Shown: positions 8,495-16,968 of the stretch, in pieces
Layout of the letters: each line of letters opens with the position of its first letter
How positions within the stretch are numbered: the stretch's first letter is position 1
Source: Fibrobacterota bacterium
GTDB taxonomy: Bacteria > Fibrobacterota > Chitinivibrionia > Chitinivibrionales > Chitinispirillaceae
Assembly (NCBI GenBank): GCA_023436145.1
Contig: JAEZKP010000011.1
Location: 1-40,120 of the forward strand
Reading direction: 5' to 3'
DNA length: 40,120 bases
The notes under the pieces: model-generated
What the model was told of the DNA's origin: nothing
Database searches by the model: none
The model's input: the letters and a program-made list of their open reading frames with translations, nothing else
Program-made: the position numbers and the translations under genes

Positions 8495-9322
8495 CTAAAG
8501 CGGTTTAAGCTTTAACAATGGCGGCTTACTCCTTTTTTTCTTCTTTTTGGGAGGGTGTTTTTTTGCCCATTTATTATAAAGAATCTCTCTTTTTCTGATC
8601 TGCTCCGGGTCATCATATTTATACTCCGGCAGTTTCTGCAATTTCCAGTAGTTCATTATGAATGCTGAAGCCTTAACTGAACCTGCATCTGGTATCTTAA
8701 CCGAACTGCCCCAATGAAAAGCAGAGAGTTCCGGATAGTTGAGTACCGGTTCTTTACGCATATAACCTGCAGGATAGCTAAATTCCCTATCGGTTATAAT
8801 AGTATGCCTGGGTTTCTCCAGACATTTATACCTGGATAAATTCAGGTTATAGTCCAAAGGTCTGGTGCTGTCCGGTATGACCGGTATGTCCCCAATTCTA
8901 TATGGGTCAATCCAGAGATTTGCAGTATCACTTAAATTTCCCAAGACAATCGATGCACTGACAAGCTTCTCATTTTCATCGGTAATCAATGAAACATTCG
9001 CTGGAATAATCTGACTCATTTTATTGGAGTACCCCAGACCAGCATATTCCCAAAAGTGGTTTTTATCACAAGAGAAATTAAGCTTAATACCGAGATTCTT
9101 AAAGAATATCTCTAAATCGGCGCACGAATCTCCCTGTGGGTTAAAGCTATTGAGGCAAAAAGATTGAGAAGTACCCTGGCAGAGGATTTTCACATCTGGT
9201 GCACACCTGCTCTCTACTGAATCGGTTAAATTCGTCTCTTCATCAATACCAGGACTTGCATAGGACCAGCCAAATAAAAACAGTGCAAATATAGCAGCAG
9301 GTTTTATAATTTTATCAGACAC
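8495..9322 (-). CDS. Secreted protein of unknown function with a basic C-terminus
   Basis: 275 residues that I do not recognise. A clear Sec signal peptide covers about residues 1-23 (Lys residues, then AAIFALFLFGWSYAS with a likely cut after Ala-Ser). The mature part carries several Cys (about residues 40, 48, 56, 67 and 79, plus one near 166), suggesting disulfides in the periplasm or outside. The C-terminal 35 residues are strongly basic and proline-rich, with PPKKKKKRSKPP near the end, which could bind nucleic acid, phospholipid or an acidic polymer; this is inference. It lies between the ABC-F gene and dnaG on the same strand, with gaps over 300 bases on both sides, so it is probably a single-gene unit. 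Confidence 0.65.
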   Translation of the reverse strand: MSDKIIKPAAIFALFLFGWSYASPGIDEETNLTDSVESRCAPDVKILCQGTSQSFCLNSFNPQGDSCADLEIFFKNLGIKLNFSCDKNHFWEYAGLGYSNKMSQIIPANVSLITDENEKLVSASIVLGNLSDTANLWIDPYRIGDIPVIPDSTRPLDYNLNLSRYKCLEKPRHTIITDREFSYPAGYMRKEPVLNYPELSAFHWGSSVKIPDAGSVKASAFIMNYWKLQKLPEYKYDDPEQIRKREILYNKWAKKHPPKKKKKRSKPPLLKLKPL

Positions 9323-9626
9323 GGCAGCTTCTTTACTATTAGTTATAGAGCATAATTTTTAGCGGCTGAGAAATAATGTAGAAAAAAACGGTGGACATCT
9401 TCTTAAAAAGCTCTTACATTTTAAAATCTCAAAATTTTATAATTCTTTTTTAAGAAAAAATCGAAGGACGTTTGTTTCTGGCGTACCGGAAAACGGTTCA
9501 TAAACATTTATACATTTTGCAGGAATATTTCAACATTTTATGGAAATGCTTCAGATTATTTCAGGAGAGAAGAGGGGGGCTGATCCCTGAGCCCCACAAA
9601 AAAAATACTTAATTGAAAGCAAGAGA
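9323..9626. other. Gene-free stretch between the ABC-F gene and the secreted unknown
   Basis: This AT-rich gap of 304 bases contains one GC-rich hairpin at 9576-9595 (see separate entry) and several A/T homopolymer runs. No convincing promoter or small gene was found, although the promoter of the minus-strand secreted protein must lie here. Confidence 0.4.
9576..9595. terminator. GC-rich hairpin downstream of the ABC-F gene
   Basis: GGGGCT and AGCCCC form a 6-bp GC stem 32 bases after the ABC-F stop. On the minus strand it is preceded, not followed, by a run of about eight T, so it does not have the standard intrinsic terminator layout. It would look more like a terminator stem without a tail. 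Confidence 0.3.
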
Positions 9627-11261
9627 TTACAAACTCAGCCTGTTATGCCCATGGTACATTTTATCTCTTATTTTCTGTACCTCCGGATCAGCCATATAAT
9701 CATCAAAATTCATTATCCTATCGATCACACCTGAAGGGGTAAGCTCAATGATTCTGTTTGCTATGGTACTGACGAACTGATGATCATGAGAGGTGAAAAG
9801 AACTACTTCAGAAAATTCTACCAATCCAGTATTTAGTGCACTGATGGATTCAAGATCCAGATGGTTAGTGGGTTCATCAAGGATCAGAAGATTTGCACCG
9901 CTGAGCATCATTTTTGAAAGCATACATCTCACTCGCTCTCCACCGGAAAGTACAGACACCGGTTTTAATGATTCATCACCTGAAAAAAGCATTCTACCCA
10001 GAAAACCTCTGATATAGGAAATATCGGTTGATTTGGAAAACTGACATAACCAGTCTATTAAGCTTATCTCCTTTGTGAAATATTTGCTGTTATCTCTGGG
10101 GAAATAAGCCGGAGTGATAGTTACTCCCTGAGTGATAGTACCGCTATCGGGCTCAATCTCTTTAGCAATAAGCTGAAATAATGTGGTTTTAGCTATATTT
10201 CCAGGACCGATAAAAACTATCTTATCTCCCCGATTGACTGTCAGATTAAAATTATCAAGGACTTTGATTCCATCCACAGTTTTGCACACATTTTCAAATG
10301 CCAGTACATTTTTACCGCATTCCCGATCCGGTTTAAATGCTACATAAGGAAATTTCCGTGATGATACAGGTATTTCATCGAGAGTGAGATTCTCCAATAG
10401 CCGTTTTCTTGAGGTAGCCTGACGAGCTTTTGAGGCATTGGAACTGAAACGGGCAATAAACTCTTTGAGTTCAGCTATCTTTTCTTCCTTCTTTTTATTC
10501 TCATTTCGTTTTTGGTTTAAAGCAAGCTGACTTGCCTGATACCAAAAATCATAATTGCCTACATAAAGCTGTATTTTACCATAATCAATATCTGCAATAT
10601 GTGTACAAATTCTATTTAGAAAATGCCGATCATGAGAAACAACGATTACAGTGTTTTCGAAACGGTACAGAAACTCCTCCAACCAGGTAACCGATTCCAA
10701 ATCAAGATTGTTGGTGGGTTCATCCAATAACAAGATATCAGGATTGCCAAAAAGTGCCTGAGCCAGTAAAACTCTGACTTTCTGACCACCATCAAGTTCT
10801 CGCATCAGCCTGGAATGCAGATTCTCATCTATACCCAGTCCGTTAAGAAGGATAGCGGCATCCGATTCTGCTTCCCATCCATTCATTTCAGCAACTTGCA
10901 TTTCCAGTTCTGAAGCTTTTAACCCATCCTCCTCAGTCATGTCAGTTTTAGAATACAGTATCTCCCGTTGCTTAAGCACCTCGTAGAGCTTCTGATGCCC
11001 CATAATCACTGTATCCATTACCGGGAAATCATCAAATGCAAAGTGATCCTGGCGTAGTACTGCCAAACGACAGTCAGGACCAATGGTTACATCTCCATTT
11101 GATGGTTCAATTTCACCTGAAAGAATTTTAAGAAAAGTGGATTTTCCTGAACCATTAGCTCCTATCAAACCGTAGCAGTTCCCAGGTACGAATTTCAACA
11201 TGACATCTTTAAAAAGAACTCTTTTGCCAAATGCAAGGGTGCAATTATTTACAGTAATCAA
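9627..11261 (-). CDS. ABC-F family ATPase (YbiT-like, translation factor type)
   Basis: Two ABC ATPase domains lie on one 544-residue chain with no membrane segments, as in ABC-F proteins that act on the ribosome. Domain 1 has Walker A GANGSGKST (34-42), signature LDGGQ (156-160) and Walker B LLLDEPTNNLD (177-187). A charged linker (about 245-300, with NENKKKEEK) fits the P-site tRNA interaction motif. Domain 2 has signature LSGGE (438-442) and Walker B LDEPTNHLD (461-469), but its Walker A reads GPGNIAKTT (352-360), with Ala357 where Gly is usual. The start is TTG 11261, supported by AAGGAG 9 bases upstream. Whether it gives antibiotic resistance or has a housekeeping role cannot be told. 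Confidence 0.88.
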   Translation of the reverse strand: MITVNNCTLAFGKRVLFKDVMLKFVPGNCYGLIGANGSGKSTFLKILSGEIEPSNGDVTIGPDCRLAVLRQDHFAFDDFPVMDTVIMGHQKLYEVLKQREILYSKTDMTEEDGLKASELEMQVAEMNGWEAESDAAILLNGLGIDENLHSRLMRELDGGQKVRVLLAQALFGNPDILLLDEPTNNLDLESVTWLEEFLYRFENTVIVVSHDRHFLNRICTHIADIDYGKIQLYVGNYDFWYQASQLALNQKRNENKKKEEKIAELKEFIARFSSNASKARQATSRKRLLENLTLDEIPVSSRKFPYVAFKPDRECGKNVLAFENVCKTVDGIKVLDNFNLTVNRGDKIVFIGPGNIAKTTLFQLIAKEIEPDSGTITQGVTITPAYFPRDNSKYFTKEISLIDWLCQFSKSTDISYIRGFLGRMLFSGDESLKPVSVLSGGERVRCMLSKMMLSGANLLILDEPTNHLDLESISALNTGLVEFSEVVLFTSHDHQFVSTIANRIIELTPSGVIDRIMNFDDYMADPEVQKIRDKMYHGHNRLSL

Positions 11262-11347
11262 TTATCCAGACTCCTTATTTTTTAAACAGGGCAAGAATAT
11301 AAATCATGGACCGGTCTGCCCGGACATGTTGCGATGTAAGGTAAACC

Positions 11348-12031
11348 TTATTCTATAACCGGATAGGTATTGCGGATAAAATCCTTATCGAATGCATCGA
11401 AATGCCACCACTCGATGGCAATAGGGTGAAAGCCGGCAGAAGTCATGACTTGCCTTAAAAGTTCCCGGTTCTCAACCTGCTGTAAAGTGAGTTTATTTTC
11501 CTTTAAGAATTTTGCATTCAGAGCAGGTTGAGAGAGATCGCCAAAATGATCCATGGGGGTGCCCATATCCAGTCTGTTTCCGACGCTATCGACTATGGTG
11601 ACATCAACCGCGCATCCATAATTATGCATGGATCCAAAATGGGGATTAGCTACATATCTCTGCATAGGGGTATTTTTAACGATATTCCACATTTTCCTTT
11701 GAACACTTCTGGGACGTAATCCGTCCACTACAAGAAGAGAGAGTGTTTTATCATGATTTTTCAGAATTTTACTGGCGGATGCAAGTTTGATGGCAGCATC
11801 CTTTTGTAAATAGCATCTATTCAGATCTCCATACACATCAACACCCATGAAATTCGTGCTGTCAGAATATTTCAGTTGTACTTGAATTGTGGAATCAACG
11901 CTACTGATATCAACCAGGCCTAATTCAGGTAAACTTTTCTCAAAATCACTGCTTAAAGCTTGGTTGGCAAAAATGGGGCAGCTACTGAAAAAGATAATTA
12001 AAACTATCAGCTTTTTTTTGTACAGATTCAA
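11348..12031 (-). CDS. Exported D-alanyl-D-alanine dipeptidase (VanX/DdpX type, peptidase M15D)
   Basis: A zinc dipeptidase that cleaves D-Ala-D-Ala. With the chosen start, the zinc and catalytic residues are H136 and D143 in SMHNYGCAVD, then E207 and H210 in EWWHFD. An active-site Arg is expected in DGLRPRS. The open frame reaches GTG 12088, but that codon has no ribosome site; TTG 12031 has GGAG exactly 9 bases upstream and gives a clean signal peptide (NLYKKKLIVLIIFFSSCPIFA, cut after Ala). Export argues for recycling of wall D-Ala-D-Ala in the periplasm, as for DdpX-like enzymes, not vancomycin resistance; no vanH, vanA or vanRS gene is nearby. The ABC-F gene starts about 90 bases downstream. 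Confidence 0.85.
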   Translation of the reverse strand: MNLYKKKLIVLIIFFSSCPIFANQALSSDFEKSLPELGLVDISSVDSTIQVQLKYSDSTNFMGVDVYGDLNRCYLQKDAAIKLASASKILKNHDKTLSLLVVDGLRPRSVQRKMWNIVKNTPMQRYVANPHFGSMHNYGCAVDVTIVDSVGNRLDMGTPMDHFGDLSQPALNAKFLKENKLTLQQVENRELLRQVMTSAGFHPIAIEWWHFDAFDKDFIRNTYPVIE

Positions 12032-12211
12032 AAAACAATACTCCAATAAGAACAAAAAAATGGGGATCTCAGCATAGGAATGGAACACGAGTTGAATTTA
12101 TTATTTCGCTGAAAAAGTGCAGAAATTGTAGTGATACAAAAAATGAAAGCATAACCAGGAATAAAACCTAGTTACACTTTAATTACAAGCAGGTAAAAAT
12201 CAGAATCAGGG

Positions 12212-12559
12212 TTATTTTTTTGGAGGAGGAGTTCCTGGTTTTTGTGGTTGCTGACCACCGGAAGGGTGAGATGGGCACATTTTCTGCATTTGATTCATGG
12301 TTGCAGAGTCTGCGGGCACGGTAACCTGTTTTACCAGATTAAGATTCTGGTCATACTTTATTAATTTCTGACCGCTCTGTACCAGAATAGAGCCATCTGG
12401 AAGATTGGCAACCACTCTGGGCATCATCATTCCCATTCCCATCATCATAGGACATCTACCCATTTTGGTGGAGTCCGTTTCCTGCATTTTAGGGTTTTGG
12501 GCATTAACAAGCCCGCTGCAAAAACAAACCACAAATAAACTTAAGAGCAATTTTTTCAT
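12212..12559 (-). CDS. Small exported Met-rich protein of unknown function
   Basis: A 115-residue protein with a signal peptide (1-20, ending GLVNA). The mature part starts with a polar stretch and then a striking Met/Gly patch, CPMMMGMGMMMP (36-47), with another Met-x-x-Met-x-x-Met-Cys segment near 88-95. Between them, LPDGSILVQSGQKLIKYDQ looks like one beta-propeller-like blade strand pair. The tail is Pro/Gln/Gly-rich. Clustered Met and Cys residues in exported proteins often bind Cu(I) or Ag(I), but this is inference. GGAG lies 7 bases before ATG 12559. It is divergent from the P-type ATPase gene, sharing a 137-base regulatory region. Confidence 0.7.
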   Translation of the reverse strand: MKKLLLSLFVVCFCSGLVNAQNPKMQETDSTKMGRCPMMMGMGMMMPRVVANLPDGSILVQSGQKLIKYDQNLNLVKQVTVPADSATMNQMQKMCPSHPSGGQQPQKPGTPPPKK

Positions 12560-12696
12560 GAAAACACTCCAGTTTAACTTTTAAGACCAGCTTTATTCAA
12601 TTGTACTCGCAAAAAAAGGTCCAAAAAGTCCCCTTCTTCAAAACGGATAATTCTTTGCTATATCAAATAAAAACTCAGCTGGAGAATTCGTTCAAT

Positions 12697-15426
12697 ATGG
12701 CCAAAAGGCAAAAGGGCAACTCCGGAAATACCTCTTCAATTAACTGGCATACCCTTTCAATCGATGAGGTCTTCAAAAAGCTGCAGTGCGATAGCAAAGG
12801 GTTAAGCAGTACCGATGCGCAGTTGCGTCTTGAGAAATTTGGACCAAATCAGATCCCCTCTTTCCAGCAAGAATCCTCAGTAAAGCGATTCCTGGCCCAG
12901 TTTAATAACCTGCTGATTTATATCCTGTTAATCTCCGGTATCATTTCAGCGCTTCTTACCCAATGGATAGATGCGGGTGTGATTTTCGGTGTTGTTCTGA
13001 TAAATGCGGTAATCGGATTTGTCCAGGAAGGTAAAGCAGAAAAAGCATTGGAAAGTATTAGATCCATGCTATCTCCCAAAGCAACTGTCATAAGAGACGG
13101 TCACCAGGCTTCCATTAATGCCGAAAAAATCGTACCTGGAGATATGATGATTCTTCAGGCAGGAGACAGGGTTTCAGCTGATTGCAGAATAATACACAGT
13201 CGCAATGTCAGAATCGACGAATCAATTTTGACCGGTGAGTCTGTTCCGGTAGAAAAAAACAGCGAACCGGTTGAAGCCAGCTCAGCTTTGGGCGATCGCA
13301 GTTCCATGGCTTTTTCCGGAACCCTGGTGATTTTTGGAAGATGCAGGGCGGTAGCAGTAGAAACCGGTATTAAAACTGAAATAGGAAAGGTCAGCACCCT
13401 TCTCAGACAGGTAGAGCAATTGTCAACACCTTTACTGCGCCAGGTGGCACAGTTCAGTAAATGGCTCAGTCTGACTATTCTGGGGCTGGCAACGGGAACT
13501 TTTGTAACCGGTTACTTTTTTCGCCATTACGATATTGTGAATATTTTCATGGCTGCGGTAAGTCTTGCAGTTGCCGCAATACCAGAAGGACTTCCTGCCA
13601 TCATGACAATCACTCTGGCTATTGGAGTACAAAGAATGGCCAGGCGAAATGCTATTATCCGTAAGCTTCCGGCAGTTGAGACACTGGGATCAGTGACTGT
13701 GATCTGTTCGGATAAGACCGGAACACTCACCAGGAATGAGATGACCGTGCAGCAAATTTTGACTGCAGATGAGCTTCTCAGTGTAAGCGGCAGCGGTTAT
13801 GAACCCAGAGGTAAATTTACATCAGATGATAAGGAACTGTTACCGGAAGATAATTCACCGGTACTCTCAGAACTGCTCAAAGCAGCTATACTCTGCAATG
13901 ATTCAAAAGTTTACCAGAAAAAAGGTTTATGGACTTTGGATGGAGAACCTACTGAAGGGGCACTGGCAACTGTATCCATGAAAAGCGGTATTGACCCGGA
14001 GAGGATTAAAGAGCAGTTGCCAAGAACCGATGAAATTCCCTTTGAATCTCAAAACAAATTTATGGCTACCCTTCACCATGACCATCAGGGCAACGGTTTC
14101 ATTTTCATAAAGGGGGCCCCGGAAGTGATTCTCGCCAGATGCAGCTTGCAGCTAAGCTCTTTGGGAACCGTCCCGTTTAATCATCAATACTGGAAAGAAA
14201 AAATGGAGTCGATTGCAGTCCAGGGTCAGAGGCTTATTGCCCTTGCCGGCAAAAGTACAACTGAAAATCACAGGGAACTGCATTTTGACGATCTTGATAC
14301 CCAAATGATTCTCCTGGGGGTAATGGGGATCATCGATCCACCCAGAGAGGAAGCAATCAGGGCAGTAGCCATCTGTAAAGCAGCAGGAATAAAGGTTAAA
14401 ATGATCACAGGAGACCACAAAACAACTGCAACCGCAATAGCCAGATCTATGGGAATCGGCGTTTCCGGTAATGAGATGAGTGGGCATGAATTAGAAGAAT
14501 CCAGCAGTCAGGAGCTTATAAAGGTTGTCTCTCAAACCGATGTTTTTGCCAGAACCACTCCGGAGCATAAATTAAGGCTGGTTGAAGCTTTACAGGCCGA
14601 TGGTCAGGTGGTTGCCATGACTGGAGATGGAGTTAATGATTCTCCTGCTTTAAAAAGAGCGGATATTGGAATCGCCATGGGGTTAAAAGGCAGTGATGCA
14701 GCCAAGGAAGCCTCTAAGATGGTTCTTGCAGATGATAACTTTGCCTCTATTGTCCATGCCATCGAGGAGGGTAGAACAGTCTATGACAATCTTATAAAAG
14801 CAATCTTATTCATACTTCCAACCAATGGAGGTGAGGCTTTTTCTATCATTTTTGCTATCATCATGGGAATGCAGCTTCCACTCACCCCAGTTCAGGTTTT
14901 ATGGGTCAATATGATTACCGCAGTGACACTTGCGCTGGCCCTGGCATTTGAACCATCAGAACCCGGTATTATGAAAAGACCACCCCGAAAACCCAATCAA
15001 CCGATTCTCACCGGTTTTCTTATCTGGAGAATAATTTTTGTGACAATTATACTGGTTTTTGGCACAATGGGACACTTTGTTTACCTGTACCAAGAGGGTG
15101 CATCGCTGGAATTTTGTCGCTCCGCTGCTTTAAATACGCTGATAGCCGGTGAAATGGTCTATCTTTTTAACAGCAGGTATAAAACCAGATCCACCTTATC
15201 CTTAAAAATACTCACAGGAAGCAGGGCGATACTGATCGCTTCGGGACTCTTGATCATTTTCCAGGGGCTTTTTATCTATATCCCACTTTTTCAGCACCTT
15301 TTCAAAACAGTTCCGATCGGAAGTGCCGAGTGGTTAAGAATCGCGATTTTCAGCGCCTTCCTTTATTTGGCGGTTGAGGCTGAAAAATCAGTAATCCGCC
15401 ATTTTTTCAAATCTTCTGTAACATAA
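12697..15426 (+). CDS. P2-type cation-transporting ATPase (Ca2+/PMA1-like)
   Basis: A 909-residue inner-membrane P-type ATPase. It has an N-terminal cation ATPase domain, actuator motif TGES (179-182), the M4 motif IPEGLP with E297, phosphorylation site DKTGTLT (D339) and the hinge motif GDGVND (643-648). Against SERCA, the ligands E309, N768, E771, N796, T799 and E908 appear to be kept as E297, N710, E713, N738, T741 and E819, but the M6 Asp (SERCA D800) is Ala742. That pattern fits the bacterial PMA1-like branch, whose substrate is uncertain. The frame opens at TTG 12601 without a ribosome site; ATG 12697 with GGAG at 12681-12684 matches the family start. Calcium, sodium or another cation is possible. 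Confidence 0.9.
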   Translation: MAKRQKGNSGNTSSINWHTLSIDEVFKKLQCDSKGLSSTDAQLRLEKFGPNQIPSFQQESSVKRFLAQFNNLLIYILLISGIISALLTQWIDAGVIFGVVLINAVIGFVQEGKAEKALESIRSMLSPKATVIRDGHQASINAEKIVPGDMMILQAGDRVSADCRIIHSRNVRIDESILTGESVPVEKNSEPVEASSALGDRSSMAFSGTLVIFGRCRAVAVETGIKTEIGKVSTLLRQVEQLSTPLLRQVAQFSKWLSLTILGLATGTFVTGYFFRHYDIVNIFMAAVSLAVAAIPEGLPAIMTITLAIGVQRMARRNAIIRKLPAVETLGSVTVICSDKTGTLTRNEMTVQQILTADELLSVSGSGYEPRGKFTSDDKELLPEDNSPVLSELLKAAILCNDSKVYQKKGLWTLDGEPTEGALATVSMKSGIDPERIKEQLPRTDEIPFESQNKFMATLHHDHQGNGFIFIKGAPEVILARCSLQLSSLGTVPFNHQYWKEKMESIAVQGQRLIALAGKSTTENHRELHFDDLDTQMILLGVMGIIDPPREEAIRAVAICKAAGIKVKMITGDHKTTATAIARSMGIGVSGNEMSGHELEESSSQELIKVVSQTDVFARTTPEHKLRLVEALQADGQVVAMTGDGVNDSPALKRADIGIAMGLKGSDAAKEASKMVLADDNFASIVHAIEEGRTVYDNLIKAILFILPTNGGEAFSIIFAIIMGMQLPLTPVQVLWVNMITAVTLALALAFEPSEPGIMKRPPRKPNQPILTGFLIWRIIFVTIILVFGTMGHFVYLYQEGASLEFCRSAALNTLIAGEMVYLFNSRYKTRSTLSLKILTGSRAILIASGLLIIFQGLFIYIPLFQHLFKTVPIGSAEWLRIAIFSAFLYLAVEAEKSVIRHFFKSSVT

Positions 15427-15496
15427 TCCTTAAAAATATCGTTTAAAAGAATACACCACTTTACCATTAAAACACAAGGAATGATAACCCGATTCA

Positions 15497-15519
15497 TCTC
15501 TCCTGCAATGCAGGAGAGA
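15497..15519. terminator. Perfect hairpin between convergent ATPase and rlmM genes
   Basis: TCTCTCCTGCA and TGCAGGAGAGA are perfect complements around a single A, giving about a 10-bp stem with a 3-base loop. It sits 70 bases after the ATPase stop and 22 bases after the rlmM stop. Neither strand shows a T-tract directly after it, so a bidirectional 3'-end stem is likely but intrinsic termination is not certain. Confidence 0.45.
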
Positions 15520-15541
15520 AAAGGAGGTGAAAATCTAATAT

Positions 15542-16531
15542 TCAGTCTATTGAAATTATTACTGTAAATTCGTCTCTATCATGGTAGAGATGTCTGCATA
15601 TGACATTTTTAGACAGAGTACGTAAGCCTTCCTTGCTTCTTATAACCGCCAGCAATCGGACTGGATCTGCATGGCCATATTTAAAGTTGACTACAGCGTG
15701 TTTGCAGAGTCTGTTTTTTAACCATTTTTTCACCAGCTTGATCACCCTGAATGGGTCTTCAACCATGTCACAAAAAAGCCAGTCTGTTGGTTTTTCCGGT
15801 TTATATAGAAATGCATCCTGCCTTAAATGCTCAATAAGGGTATTTCTGGCAGCTCCCTTTTTTAAGGGACCATTATCAATAGCAAAAACACGTGCCCCTT
15901 TTTTTGAAGCTGAATAACTCCATCCACCGGGTGCCGCACCCAGATCGGTTACAGTTTCTGCAGATGAAGGGGATCTGCCCATAACAGAAAAAGCTTCTTC
16001 TATTTTAAGAAATGAACGGGAAGGAGCAGACGGATCAAATTTCATTCTCCTTTGTCCAAAAAAACGGGCAGTCCTGGAAAACAGTAACTCTCTTTTTGGG
16101 GTTTCTACTACTATGAGTCCTTCAATAAGCCCTTGTTTTGCAGGATAACCCGGTACTGCAAGTCTGGCAATCCTGGACACTTTTTTCTTTAGCTGTTCTG
16201 CTATTATCCTGCTTTTTTCCAGGTCTGCAGTGTATCCGTTTTCACTGAAAACAAGATATACCAATGGCCATTTCTGTTCAATTCTTTCAGATCGAATGGA
16301 ATCACTATACCAGTCTGCAATTTTTTTTGCTCCTGCCGTAAATTTCTCAAATGCAATCATCTGTGCTTCAAAAAGCAACCATGAAGAAAAGCAGAGGTCA
16401 TAATTTTTATCACTCTCGAGATCTCTGGCAGTCAGAACTCCCTCTGCGGCAATCATTGCATCTATACCGGTTGCCTTACACTCCTGCAGGGCAATATTTT
16501 CGATTCCCGGTTTAACTGTCAGTGCAACCAT
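15542..16531 (-). CDS. rlmM: RlmM-like 23S rRNA 2'-O-ribose methyltransferase
   Basis: The 329-residue protein has an N-terminal THUMP-like region (about 1-150) and a C-terminal FtsJ/RrmJ-type Rossmann methyltransferase domain. The SAM-binding motif is TDLGAAPGGWSYSASKKGA, preceded by SRSFLKIEEAF. The catalytic K-D-K-E set of 2'-O-methyltransferases is visible as Lys in SFLK, Asp in LFCDMVEDP, Lys in VNFKYG and Glu in RDEFTV. In Escherichia coli RlmM modifies C2498 of 23S rRNA. This copy is somewhat shorter than the roughly 365-aa enterobacterial protein. It is convergent with the ATPase gene, and a 437-base gap separates it from the Crp/Fnr gene upstream. Confidence 0.83.
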   Translation of the reverse strand: MVALTVKPGIENIALQECKATGIDAMIAAEGVLTARDLESDKNYDLCFSSWLLFEAQMIAFEKFTAGAKKIADWYSDSIRSERIEQKWPLVYLVFSENGYTADLEKSRIIAEQLKKKVSRIARLAVPGYPAKQGLIEGLIVVETPKRELLFSRTARFFGQRRMKFDPSAPSRSFLKIEEAFSVMGRSPSSAETVTDLGAAPGGWSYSASKKGARVFAIDNGPLKKGAARNTLIEHLRQDAFLYKPEKPTDWLFCDMVEDPFRVIKLVKKWLKNRLCKHAVVNFKYGHADPVRLLAVIRSKEGLRTLSKNVICRHLYHDRDEFTVIISID

Positions 16532-16611
16532 TTTATCACTTCACTCTAAAAAGCACTAATATATTAGATGAGTTTATTAATCCACAATCTTTAAAAAACT
16601 GGAAAGAGGAG

Positions 16612-16651
16612 ATCCGGCAGCTTTAACGTCGGGAGTTAAGAGCTACCGGAT
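16612..16651. ncRNA. Long hairpin, possible structured RNA element
   Basis: The arm at 16612-16627 pairs with the arm at 16635-16651 over about 16 bp, with one C-A mismatch and one bulged base, around the loop GTCGGGA. The outer part is GC-rich (ATCCGG/CCGGAT). No T-tract follows closely on either strand, which argues against a plain terminator. It lies 80 bases upstream of the rlmM start on the minus strand, so it could be a leader element of rlmM or part of a small RNA. Confidence 0.35.
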
Positions 16652-16713
16652 TTAGGGGGTGAAGTGAAGCACCAGGCAGAGATTAAATTCAACTATTAGA
16701 CCCTTGTATTTAC

Positions 16714-16739
16714 TTTTCTCTTTAGTTGACAAGAGAAAA
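16714..16739. repeat. Perfect 9-bp inverted repeat
   Basis: TTTTCTCTT and AAGAGAAAA are perfect complements separated by the 8 bases TAGTTGAC. The element could be a hairpin or a protein-binding site. A TTGACA hexamer overlaps its right half (16726-16731) but no matching -10 follows on the plus strand. Confidence 0.5.
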
Positions 16740-16882
16740 TAAAGATTGAATCAAATCTCTTTTGCATTAACAACCATTTATGCATTAGAAAAGAGTAGAA
16801 AAATTGACCTCATCAGAAGTAATCTTCCTACCAGAGATGCATAAGTTATGATTTAAAATAAAAGGGATAATACAGCGTCAGA

Positions 16883-16904
16883 AAGTTACATTTAAGTTAC
16901 ATTT
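16883..16904. repeat. Tandem direct repeat, two 11-bp copies
   Basis: AAGTTACATTT occurs twice in direct succession. It may be a paired regulator site or a simple duplication. It lies between the Crp/Fnr stop and rlmM. Confidence 0.6.
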
Positions 16905-16934
16905 TCACTGAGGTTGCACTCGGATAATAAAGAT

Positions 16935-16949
16935 AAGCAGGAACTGCTT
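16935..16949 (-). terminator. Short hairpin after the Crp/Fnr gene
   Basis: AAGCAG-GAA-CTGCTT forms a 6-bp stem 19 bases past the stop codon of the minus-strand regulator. On the minus strand it is followed by ATCTTTATTATCC, only partly T-rich. It is a weak terminator candidate. Confidence 0.3.
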
Positions 16950-16968
16950 TAATATTGACGACGCATAC

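Larger units (their letters stand above)
16532..16968. other. Structured 437-base non-coding region
   Basis: No gene is supported here. The region is unusually dense in symmetry: a CTAATATATTAG palindrome (16556-16567) just upstream of rlmM, a long hairpin (16612-16651), a 9-bp inverted repeat (16714-16739), an 11-bp tandem repeat (16883-16904) and a small hairpin after the Crp/Fnr stop (16935-16949). It must contain the rlmM promoter and the 3' end of the Crp/Fnr mRNA, and could also hold a small RNA. Confidence 0.5.

Noticed and set aside
11348..12088. Vancomycin-resistance cluster suggested by the VanX-type enzyme and the VanZ-like protein
   Set aside because: The two genes are 8 kb apart, no vanH, vanA or vanRS gene is present, and VanX here is exported, which fits wall recycling.
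15600..15917. 105-codon plus-strand frame inside rlmM
   Set aside because: It is antisense to the conserved methyltransferase motifs of rlmM.
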